Shown here in pieces: positions 7,698-15,585 of a DNA stretch of 38,346 nucleotides (the first letter of the stretch is position 1; each line of letters starts with the position of its first letter). Where the stretch lies: contig JAILFA010000086.1 in assembly GCA_024687125.1 (NCBI GenBank), positions 1 through 38,346 on the forward strand, given 5' to 3'. Origin of the DNA: Lachnospiraceae bacterium (GTDB taxonomy: Bacteria; Bacillota; Clostridia; Lachnospirales; Lachnospiraceae). Under the pieces are notes generated by a model. The model saw only the letters and a list, made by a program, of their open reading frames with translations, had not been told where the DNA came from and did not search any database. A program made the translations under genes and the position numbers.

Positions 7698-10218
7698 AGC
7701 AATCTGGAAAAGCGACGCGATCCGCTTTACGCTGCTCGTGATCTCACTGCTGTTCATCCTCTCGATCTTTCCGCTCAGACTCTGGCAGAGGACGATCACG
7801 GAGACCGGCGGAGGCGTGCGCATGGAGGTTTCCGACCCGGTCAATGACCGGAGTGATCTGATCCAGGAGTTCATCGCGCAGTACGACCGGCTGGCAGCAG
7901 TGAATATCCGTCTGGAGGAACAGATCTCGGGAAGGTATCTGCGTCTTACTGTCTTTGACGATCAAAATGTGGAGCTTTACAACCGCTACGTGGATGTGGA
8001 GGGTGAGACGATCCCCGGAATGGTGCGTATCCCGGTCGGGATTCCGCTGGAAGTCGGGAGACAGTACAGACTTTTCTTCCTCGGTACGCACGCCGAGATG
8101 ACCATGGGCCTTGAGAACATCCCTGCGGGAGGCGGCGCTTCTCCTTACTACACGTCGTTTTACATGCACGACGAGCAGTTCGGAGACTGGCATCTGAACA
8201 TGACCCTGGAATACGAGCAGCCGCTCGGGAGACTGACCTCAATCCTTCTGATCCTGGGGATCGCGGTCGCGGCGATCGTTGCGGAGCGGCTTGTCAAAGT
8301 GATCGCGGATCGGCGCGGCAGGGAGGCCGACAGTGTGATCACGGTCGGCACAATGATCCGGATCGTACTGATCCCGGTCTGGCTGGTGTTCATCCTCTGC
8401 CTGTTTGTCATGCTGCTTATGCAGAAATTCGACTGGCGGCTTGCGGATAACATCTTTTACGGTGCCGGTCTCATCATTGCGGGGATCGTCGGTTCGGCCC
8501 TGATCATGAATCTGACCGGGGCACGGGAAGAGGATCGCGAGCGAGATATAATAACAAATGTTATTGAAATTGTACAGGTGATCGCTCTGGCAATGGGTGT
8601 GCAGAGTACCTGCGAGTATATGAACGGTCTCTACGATGCCGTACACTATGCCGCGGAGCGCAGGGAGATCATCTGGCTTGCCGTCTTTTTTATCCTCTTC
8701 CTCATCGGCGGGAAAAAGGAGGAAGGCGGAGAGGGGAAGAAGAGACTTCGCCTCAATATCTTCGGGATCCTGGCGGTTCTGTTCTTTATTCTGCTGGTGA
8801 TCTTCGGTAATGGAAGACAATGGGTCATCACGCTCGCGGTGCTGTTCGCTGCAGCGCTGATCTGCTGGCGCTTTTCAAGACGCAGAGACAGATGGCTCAA
8901 GCTTCTTACCTGGGGACTGATCCTGAATTTCGGAGGAAATCTCCTATACTGCTATCTGCATCGATATTATGCCGGCTTTGTGAGCGCGCGGTTTTCCTTT
9001 ATCTTTCATACCGTGACCGTAACCGCTGAATATCTGACACTGATCGGTGCCGCAAGCTTTGCGCTTTTGTTTGCGGAGCTTTGCAGGATTCCCCGGGGAA
9101 CGGGTTTCCGCGGCACGGTGCGCAGGATCCTGCCGCAGGGTGTGCTTTTCGGCATGGTGAGTTCCTATGTGCTTTTTACGGCATCCAGAACCGGTATTCT
9201 GGCAATGGTTCTTATGGTGCTGCTGATGCTGATATTCGCAGGCGTCAGGGGGCATCGGTTCGGGAATGCTGTCCGCGGCCTGATAGCCTGCATCTGCGCG
9301 CTGGTGATCCTGTTTATGCCGACATTTACTCTGCAGAGGCTTTTGCCGCCGTTCTTCGCTCGCCCCGAGTATATGGAGATAGAGGATGCGGTGACCGAAC
9401 TGCGTGGGGCGATAGCTATGGATAGTACCAAGCTGATCAGTGTGGAACGCTTTTTTTCGGTATTTCTGGACAAGGTGGCGGGACTGCCGCCGGGGGATTA
9501 TCCGTATCCGGAGGATCGCTTTAACTACGACAGCGAGGGCAATGAGACATATCCGCCGATGGGGCTCTCCGAAGAGGAGATGGCGGATCGCGTCTTTACC
9601 GAAGATCTTCTTAAGGCCAGAGCAGAGTATGAGGCTTCGGTGGAGAGCAGTCAGACCGACGCGCAGGAGTCTTCCGGGCAGTCTGCGGAGAGTGTCCCGG
9701 ACAGCGGGGAGGAAGTCGAATACGAGGTTCACGGACATCATCTTACGGCCGAGGAGCTTTACGACTACTATATTCCGGGCGTGGATGATGAAGAGGAAGA
9801 AAAGGAGTACACCGTTGAGGAGATGTCCAACGGCCGCATGACGCTCTGGCGTTCCTATCTGCCGCAGCTGAACATGACCGGTCATGAGGAAATGGGCGTG
9901 GAGCTTCCCAACGGGGAGATCGCTGTTCATGCGCACAATGTCTATTTACAGATCGCATATGACAACGGGATCCCGGTCGGTATCCTGTTTGTGCTGCTGA
10001 TCGGGGCGGCGGCTGTCACTGCCATGGTGTACGGCGGCTCCGGGGATGATGAAGGACGCGGCTATCGACTTGTGCCGCTGGCCATCACGCTTGCGTTCGC
10101 GGCAGCCGGTCTTACGGAGTGGAATTTTCAACTGAGCAACATGATGACACTGGGGTTGGTCCTTTCCTGGATCCCGCTCTGCTTCAAGGCGGTGGGAGAC
10201 CGATCCGAGAATGAGTAA
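7690..10218 (+). CDS. O-antigen polymerase/ligase-like (Wzy-type) membrane protein
   Basis: An 842-residue membrane protein overlapping the GT2 gene by eight bases. One N-terminal helix (about 11-30) is followed by an extracytoplasmic domain of about 145 residues, then about ten helices. The ligase/polymerase features are ASRTGILAMVLMVLLMLIF in one helix and HAHNVYLQIAYDNGIPVGIL near the C-terminus, as in Wzy_C-domain proteins. The large outer loop before that motif contains a low-complexity Ser/Glu/Asp stretch at about residues 650-716. Wzy/WaaL-type proteins polymerise lipid-linked repeat units or transfer them to an acceptor outside the membrane. Whether this one polymerises or ligates cannot be decided from sequence. 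Confidence 0.85.
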   Translation: MRRAIWKSDAIRFTLLVISLLFILSIFPLRLWQRTITETGGGVRMEVSDPVNDRSDLIQEFIAQYDRLAAVNIRLEEQISGRYLRLTVFDDQNVELYNRYVDVEGETIPGMVRIPVGIPLEVGRQYRLFFLGTHAEMTMGLENIPAGGGASPYYTSFYMHDEQFGDWHLNMTLEYEQPLGRLTSILLILGIAVAAIVAERLVKVIADRRGREADSVITVGTMIRIVLIPVWLVFILCLFVMLLMQKFDWRLADNIFYGAGLIIAGIVGSALIMNLTGAREEDRERDIITNVIEIVQVIALAMGVQSTCEYMNGLYDAVHYAAERREIIWLAVFFILFLIGGKKEEGGEGKKRLRLNIFGILAVLFFILLVIFGNGRQWVITLAVLFAAALICWRFSRRRDRWLKLLTWGLILNFGGNLLYCYLHRYYAGFVSARFSFIFHTVTVTAEYLTLIGAASFALLFAELCRIPRGTGFRGTVRRILPQGVLFGMVSSYVLFTASRTGILAMVLMVLLMLIFAGVRGHRFGNAVRGLIACICALVILFMPTFTLQRLLPPFFARPEYMEIEDAVTELRGAIAMDSTKLISVERFFSVFLDKVAGLPPGDYPYPEDRFNYDSEGNETYPPMGLSEEEMADRVFTEDLLKARAEYEASVESSQTDAQESSGQSAESVPDSGEEVEYEVHGHHLTAEELYDYYIPGVDDEEEEKEYTVEEMSNGRMTLWRSYLPQLNMTGHEEMGVELPNGEIAVHAHNVYLQIAYDNGIPVGILFVLLIGAAAVTAMVYGGSGDDEGRGYRLVPLAITLAFAAAGLTEWNFQLSNMMTLGLVLSWIPLCFKAVGDRSENE
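8546..8566 (+). repeat. AT-rich recurring motif, site 3
   Basis: ATATAATAACAAAT (8546-8559) followed by GTTATTG lies in the Wzy-like gene between GC-rich flanks. Its first 14 bases are the exact reverse complement of 16847-16860 in the cysE promoter, and 12 are shared with site 1. AATAAC-N4-GTTATT forms a dyad. Confidence 0.5.
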
Positions 10219-12175
10219 GGAAATGAACAGACAACGGAAAAAGAAAAAGGAAGGATCATTTAACTGGACCAAACGTCTCAGGCAGCTGATGCTTGTGATC
10301 TATGACGTCTTTGCCGTGATCTTTTCCAGTTATATCGCCATTCTCATGCGTTTTGAATTCCATCCCAGCAGGGTGCCGGATGTCTACATGAAGCCGATCC
10401 AGACCCTGCTGCCCGCGATGGTCGTTATCACGCTGGTTCTGTTTTACCTGTTCAGACTCTATAATTCCCTGTGGGCATTCGCGGGGGAAAACGAGCTGCA
10501 GAATGTTGTGATCGCCAGCGTTATCGACGGCGTGATCTACGGCATTGCCCTGCAGTTCTTCCGGATCGACCTCGTGAGTGTTCCGCAGAGTTACTATTTC
10601 CTGTATACCTTCCTGCTGATCACGCTGACCTTTATCAGCCGCTTCTCCTACAGGTTTGTGCGGAGCAAGCGCCACAGGAGCAGAAACAGCACCAATTCCA
10701 CCGCCGTGATGGTGATCGGTGCCGGAGAAGCCGGCAATATCATCATCAAGGATATTCAGGTGGGCAACTACTCCACAATGGTGGTGCGATGCATCATCGA
10801 CGACGATCCGACCAAATGGGGCAGATATATCCAGGGCGTCCGTGTGGTCGGCGGCAGAGACAAGATCATTGAGGCGGCGGATCTGTACCATATCGACGAG
10901 ATCATCCTGGCACTTCCTTCCGCGCCCAGACCCATGGTTTCGAGGATTCTGTCGATCTGCAAGGAGACGAACTGCAAACTGCGTTCCCTTCCCGGCATGT
11001 ATCAGCTGGTCAACGGGGAAGTGAGCGTATCCAAACTGCGTGATGTTGAGATCGAAGATCTGCTGGGGCGCGATCCCGTTACGGTCGACATCAATTCGAT
11101 CATCGGATATGTCCGCGGCAAGCGGGTGCTCGTCACCGGCGGCGGCGGTTCCATCGGAAGCGAGCTCTGCCGGCAGATCGCGGCCCATGATCCCGACAAG
11201 CTCATCATCTTTGACATCTATGAAAACAATGCCTATGAGATCCAGCAGGAGCTTTCGGTCAAATATCCGGAGCTGGATCTGGTGGTCCTGATCGGTTCTG
11301 TCCGCAACACGGCACGCATCAACTATGTCTTTGAGACCTACAGCCCGGATATCGTCTATCATGCCGCGGCGCACAAGCATGTGCCCCTCATGGAGGATTC
11401 TCCCAACGAGGCGATCAAGAATAATGTGTTCGGCACCTGGAAAACCGCTCTTGCCGCGGCACAGCACGGCGTCGGCAAATTTGTCCTGATCTCCACCGAC
11501 AAGGCGGTCAATCCTACCAACATCATGGGCGCCAGCAAGCGGATCTGCGAGATGATCGTCCAGACCTTTAACAGGCACTATGAGACCGAGTTTGTTGCGG
11601 TCCGCTTCGGCAATGTTCTGGGCTCCAACGGCAGCGTGATCCCGCTGTTCAAAAAGCAGATCGCCGCGGGCGGCCCCGTTACCGTGACGGATCCCGATGT
11701 CATCCGGTATTTCATGACGATCCCGGAAGCGGTCTCCCTCGTGCTGCAGGCGGGAGCCTATGCGCGCGGCGGCGAGATCTTTGTTCTGGATATGGGTGAA
11801 CCGGTGCGCATTCTGGATCTGGCGGAGAACCTGATCAAACTTTCGGGGTACCGCGTCGGTGAGGACATCCGCATCGAGTTTACGGGACTCCGGCCCGGTG
11901 AAAAGCTCTATGAGGAAATGCTCATGGATGAGGAAGGGATGCAGGAGACCGCCAACCGCCTGATCCATATCGGAAAGCCGATCAAGATCGATGAGCTCCG
12001 CTTCTTCAAACAGCTTGAGGAGCTGAATCAGCAGTCCAAGCGCGAGAGTCCTTATATCCGTGAGATCGTCAAGAAGATCGTGACGACCTATCATCCCGAG
12101 GACGGCGAGCACGATGGTTTCGAGGGGCATACGGAAGCGCTTCAGCATGCAGCCGCGATGATCGACGAGGGGTAG
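10211..12175 (+). CDS. CapD/PglF-like membrane nucleotide-sugar 4,6-dehydratase
   Basis: A 654-residue protein built as N-terminal helices (about 20-140), a Rossmann-like CoA-binding-type domain (about 150-275) and a C-terminal SDR domain. The NAD site is VTGGGGSIGSELC from about residue 308. The usual SDR YxxxK is replaced by M439xxxK443, following STDKAVNPTN, as described for PglF. It should convert a UDP-N-acetylhexosamine to its 4-keto-6-deoxy form, feeding the transaminase and acetyltransferase upstream, although WecE enzymes normally take the dTDP sugar. The start at ATG 10211 overlaps the previous gene by eight bases; ATG 10223 is possible but its ribosome site would be too close. Confidence 0.9.
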   Translation: MSKEMNRQRKKKKEGSFNWTKRLRQLMLVIYDVFAVIFSSYIAILMRFEFHPSRVPDVYMKPIQTLLPAMVVITLVLFYLFRLYNSLWAFAGENELQNVVIASVIDGVIYGIALQFFRIDLVSVPQSYYFLYTFLLITLTFISRFSYRFVRSKRHRSRNSTNSTAVMVIGAGEAGNIIIKDIQVGNYSTMVVRCIIDDDPTKWGRYIQGVRVVGGRDKIIEAADLYHIDEIILALPSAPRPMVSRILSICKETNCKLRSLPGMYQLVNGEVSVSKLRDVEIEDLLGRDPVTVDINSIIGYVRGKRVLVTGGGGSIGSELCRQIAAHDPDKLIIFDIYENNAYEIQQELSVKYPELDLVVLIGSVRNTARINYVFETYSPDIVYHAAAHKHVPLMEDSPNEAIKNNVFGTWKTALAAAQHGVGKFVLISTDKAVNPTNIMGASKRICEMIVQTFNRHYETEFVAVRFGNVLGSNGSVIPLFKKQIAAGGPVTVTDPDVIRYFMTIPEAVSLVLQAGAYARGGEIFVLDMGEPVRILDLAENLIKLSGYRVGEDIRIEFTGLRPGEKLYEEMLMDEEGMQETANRLIHIGKPIKIDELRFFKQLEELNQQSKRESPYIREIVKKIVTTYHPEDGEHDGFEGHTEALQHAAAMIDEG

Positions 12176-12179
12176 GGGC

Positions 12180-13874
12180 ATGGCGGATAAGGAGATTCGG
12201 ATTCTTTTTACCAGTGTCGGACGCCGCGTCGAACTGATGCAGGCATTTCGGGATGCCGCGTGGCGGACGGGGTGTTCCTTAAGGATCTACGGCGCTGATC
12301 TCTCCGCGACCGCTCCGGCGCTTTTTTACTGTGATGAGACCCGGATCCCCCCGAGGATCACGGATCCCGGTTATATCGACGCACTCCTGGCCATGTGTGC
12401 GGAGGATCACATAGATGTTCTTCTTCCGACCATCGACACGGATCTTCTGCTCCTGTCGGAGAACAGGGAACGTTTTGAAGCGATCGGGACGCGGGTTCTG
12501 ATCAGTGATCCATCCTTTATCGGTATCTGCCGCGATAAGAGAAAGACGGCAGAGTTCTTTACTGGACGCTGGTTCTTTGCCCCGGAGGTATGTGAGTCTC
12601 CCGAAGATTATCACGGCGGGTTTCCCTGCTTCATCAAGCCGCTGGACGGCTCTTCCTCCATCAATACGCACCGATGCGAGACGATGGAGGAACTCAGGGA
12701 CGCCGCGGTCCTTGTTCCCAAACCGATCATCCAGCCCTTTATCGAGGGTGACGAATATACGGTGGACGTGCTCCTTGGTTTTGACGGCCGCCCGCTGTCG
12801 GTCATACCGCGCAGACGTTACGCGGTACGAAGCGGCGAGGTCATGAAGACGCGCGTCGTCATGGACGACAGGATCATCAGGGACTGCACCCGGATGCTCG
12901 AGGGGAGCGGTGCCGCGGGTCCCCTTACGATCCAGCTGATCCGGCGGAGAAACGGCGAGGCCGCGGATCAGATCGAGGATTATTATATCGAGATCAATCC
13001 GCGCTACGGCGGCGGGGCTCCTCTTTCCATGCGGGCCGGAGCCGATACCGCGGCGATGCTCCTGTGTGATCTCATGGGGAGGGAGCCTCTCCCGCAGCGT
13101 CCGATGGACGAGGAGGGCATCTATGTCCGTTTCGACCAGAGCATCCGTGTGGGTAAGGAGCCTGCGGAGGCCGCGTCTCTTAAGGATGTGTCAGACCTGT
13201 CGGACAGATACCGCGGGATCGTATTTGATCTCGATGATACCCTGTACGCCGAATACGACTATGTGATGAGCGGCTTCCGCGCCGTCGCTGACGCGGGGCT
13301 CCTTGACTGTGACAGCGATGCTCTTTTTCAGGAGCTGCGGGAGACGTTTGAGGAGGAGGTCCGGTCCGCCGGTCTTGGCAGGGCCAGGACCATCGATCAT
13401 GTTTTCGCGCGCCGCGGCTGTTCCGACAGGGAGATCATCGACAGAGCGCTGCGGATCTACCGCACACAGGAACCGAAGATCACGCTGTTTCCGGAGGCTG
13501 CGCAGCTTCTTGCCGCATTACAGGAGAGGCGCCGGGCGGGCGAGTGCTCTCTGGGCCTCATCACGGACGGCCGGCCGGACGGGCAGCGCGCAAAGATCCG
13601 CGCACTCGGACTGGAGGAGTACTTTGATGAGATCATCGTCACGGATGAGCTCGCGGGCAAAAGCGGCAATGTCGCGCGTTTCCGCAAGCCCGGCGAGATC
13701 GCTTTTTTGCTGATGGCCATGCGCCTGTCTCTCCCCCACGGAGAGATGGTCTATGTCGGGGACAATCCGGCCAAGGACTTCGCCGCACCTCTGCGGCTCG
13801 GAATGGATGCTGTCTGGGTGCACAGGCCCGACGCGCTCAGGAACAGGTTCCGGGGAGGAGACACCCATCTATAG
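12180..13874 (+). CDS. ATP-grasp ligase fused to HAD hydrolase
   Basis: A 564-residue two-domain protein. Residues 1-330 form an ATP-grasp enzyme of the PylC/carbamoyl-phosphate-synthase-like kind: FTSVGRRVELMQAF at the N-terminus, FIKPLDGSSS with Lys 153, IIQPFIEGDEYTVDVL, and metal-binding EINPRYGGG (Glu 271, Asn 273). Residues 345-564 form a HAD phosphatase with all four motifs: FDLDDTLY (Asp 350, Asp 352), LITDGRP, FRKPG and YVGDNPAKD. The ATP-grasp half should join a carboxylate to an amine through an acyl phosphate; the HAD half could remove phosphate from the product or a precursor. An aminoacyl decoration of an amino sugar would fit the operon but is a guess. Confidence 0.85.
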   Translation: MADKEIRILFTSVGRRVELMQAFRDAAWRTGCSLRIYGADLSATAPALFYCDETRIPPRITDPGYIDALLAMCAEDHIDVLLPTIDTDLLLLSENRERFEAIGTRVLISDPSFIGICRDKRKTAEFFTGRWFFAPEVCESPEDYHGGFPCFIKPLDGSSSINTHRCETMEELRDAAVLVPKPIIQPFIEGDEYTVDVLLGFDGRPLSVIPRRRYAVRSGEVMKTRVVMDDRIIRDCTRMLEGSGAAGPLTIQLIRRRNGEAADQIEDYYIEINPRYGGGAPLSMRAGADTAAMLLCDLMGREPLPQRPMDEEGIYVRFDQSIRVGKEPAEAASLKDVSDLSDRYRGIVFDLDDTLYAEYDYVMSGFRAVADAGLLDCDSDALFQELRETFEEEVRSAGLGRARTIDHVFARRGCSDREIIDRALRIYRTQEPKITLFPEAAQLLAALQERRRAGECSLGLITDGRPDGQRAKIRALGLEEYFDEIIVTDELAGKSGNVARFRKPGEIAFLLMAMRLSLPHGEMVYVGDNPAKDFAAPLRLGMDAVWVHRPDALRNRFRGGDTHL

Positions 13875-15585
13875 GAGAGGCATCAAGCGGATACTGGACT
13901 TTCTGATCGCAGGGGTCATGCTCCTGCTGCTGTCCCCTGTGCTGCTCATTCTGATGCTTCTGGTCCGCGTAAAACTCGGCTCTCCCGTCTTTTTTACCCA
14001 GGACAGACCCGGCAGAAACGGCCGGATCTTCAAAATGTACAAGTTCCGATCCATGACAGACGCGCGGGATCGGGAGGGGAACCTTCTGCCCGACGATGTG
14101 CGCCTGACTTCCTTCGGAAAAAAGCTCCGCAGCACTTCGCTGGACGAGCTTCCGGAGCTCTTTAACGTCCTTAAGGGCGATATGGCGCTGATCGGACCGC
14201 GCCCTCTCCTGGTTTCCTACCTCCCGCTTTACAATGCAAGGCAGAGCCGCCGTCATCTTGAGCGGCCGGGGATCACCGGCTATGCGCAGGCATACGGCAG
14301 GAACAGCATCACATGGGAGGAAAAGTTCGATAAGGATGTCTACTACGTCGATCATCTCTCCTTTCTCCTGGATCTTAAGATCATCGCGCAGACAGTGCGT
14401 GTGGTCCTGAAGCGCGAGGGGATCGACGCGGCCGGCGGCGGGACGATGGCCGCGTTTGCCGGTTCTCCGCCGGAAACTTTTATTCCGCGCGTGCTCATTC
14501 TCGCCAACGATTCCTCCGGTCTCTGGCTTTTCCGGCGGAATCTTCTCGAGACCCTGAAGCAGGAGGGAATGGAGGTCACGGCTGTTTTCCCGGATGATGT
14601 CTATGCCGGTCAGATCGGGGAACTCGGAGCGGCCGTGCGCAGGATCCCGCTCAACCGAAGGAGCGTCAATCCCCTGGAGGACCTCAGGCTCCTGCGGGCC
14701 TATAAAAATCTGCTGCAGGAGCTTTCGCCCGATGTGGTGCTGACCTATACGATCAAGCCCAATGTATACGGTGGGATGGCCTGCCGCAGGATGCGGATCC
14801 CGTATATCGCGACTGTCACCGGACTGGGGACGGCCTTTGAAAAAGGAGGGTTCCTCGGTGCTGTCGTGACAACGCTCTATCGGCGCGGCCTGAAGGGGGC
14901 GGAGGCGGTGTTCTTCCAGAATGATGTCAACCGCGGGCTCTTCCTGGAAAAGAGGATCCTGACGGCGGACAAGGCGCGTCTCGTCAACGGCTCTGGTGTG
15001 GATTTAGAAAAATATCAGGCGTTATCTTATCCGGGACATGCCGATGATGTCACCCGCTTCCTCTATCTGGGGCGCCTGATGCGGGAAAAGGGGATCGTCG
15101 AGCTGATCAGTGCTGCCGGGGCGATGCACGATAAATACGGCGGCAGGGTCTCCTTTGCGGCGGCGGGCTATGACGAAGAGGACGGCAGGCAGCTCGTCGA
15201 GGACGCGGTACTGCGCGGCATCTTAAAGCGGCTGCCGTTCCAGAAGGATACGATCCCGCTCTACCGCGAGGCGGATGTCGTGGTGCTCCCCACCTGGCAT
15301 GAGGGTATGAGCAATGTCCTGATGGAAGCCGGCGCCTGCGCGCGGCCAGTCATTGCCTCGGATATCCCGGGCTGCCGGGAGATCGCGGCGGACGGCGAGA
15401 CAGGGTTTCTGATCCGTCCCCGCAGCATGGACAGCCTGCTGGAAGCCATGGAAAAGTTCATGGCGCTTTCCGTCAAAGAGCGTGAGGAGATGGGCAGGCG
15501 CGGACGCGCAAAGATGGAAAAGGAATTCGACAGGCGCTTTGTTGTTGCGGCCTATCTGAGTGAGATAAAGAGAATCCTCAGTTAA
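13807..15585 (+). CDS. Phosphoglycosyl transferase-GT4 glycosyltransferase fusion
   Basis: A bifunctional enzyme for the first two lipid-linked glycan steps. The N-terminal 190 or so residues are a monotopic phosphoglycosyl transferase (WcaJ/PglC family): hydrophobic helix, FFTQDRPGRNGRIFKMYKF, the DE dyad in SLDELPELFNVLKGDM, and IGPRPLL. After a short Gly/Ala linker comes a PglA-like GT4 domain with TYTIKPNVYGG, YLGRLMREKG and the ExxxxxxxE motif in HEGMSNVLMEAG. PglC and PglA act consecutively on undecaprenyl phosphate in Campylobacter, so the fusion is logical. The coordinates use the nearest ATG in frame, but homology, GGGGAGGAG spacing and an eight-base overlap all point to ATC 13867 as the real start. 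Its end overlaps a convergent gene by eight bases. Confidence 0.88.
   Translation: MLSGCTGPTRSGTGSGEETPIYRRGIKRILDFLIAGVMLLLLSPVLLILMLLVRVKLGSPVFFTQDRPGRNGRIFKMYKFRSMTDARDREGNLLPDDVRLTSFGKKLRSTSLDELPELFNVLKGDMALIGPRPLLVSYLPLYNARQSRRHLERPGITGYAQAYGRNSITWEEKFDKDVYYVDHLSFLLDLKIIAQTVRVVLKREGIDAAGGGTMAAFAGSPPETFIPRVLILANDSSGLWLFRRNLLETLKQEGMEVTAVFPDDVYAGQIGELGAAVRRIPLNRRSVNPLEDLRLLRAYKNLLQELSPDVVLTYTIKPNVYGGMACRRMRIPYIATVTGLGTAFEKGGFLGAVVTTLYRRGLKGAEAVFFQNDVNRGLFLEKRILTADKARLVNGSGVDLEKYQALSYPGHADDVTRFLYLGRLMREKGIVELISAAGAMHDKYGGRVSFAAAGYDEEDGRQLVEDAVLRGILKRLPFQKDTIPLYREADVVVLPTWHEGMSNVLMEAGACARPVIASDIPGCREIAADGETGFLIRPRSMDSLLEAMEKFMALSVKEREEMGRRGRAKMEKEFDRRFVVAAYLSEIKRILS

Noticed and set aside
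610..8566. AT-rich motif as a classical LexA/SOS box
   Set aside because: The AAC-N4-GTT spacing matches but the outer bases are AT/TA where CG is expected, and most sites are inside genes with no SOS function.
10256..12181. A 641-codon open frame on the minus strand opposite the dehydratase gene
   Set aside because: The translation is rich in His, Asp and Arg with no recognisable domain; it mirrors codon bias of the real gene, which has full motifs.
13753..13806. ATG 13753 as the start of the glycosyltransferase fusion
   Set aside because: It would add over 35 residues with no resemblance to the family and lie deep inside the HAD domain of the previous gene.
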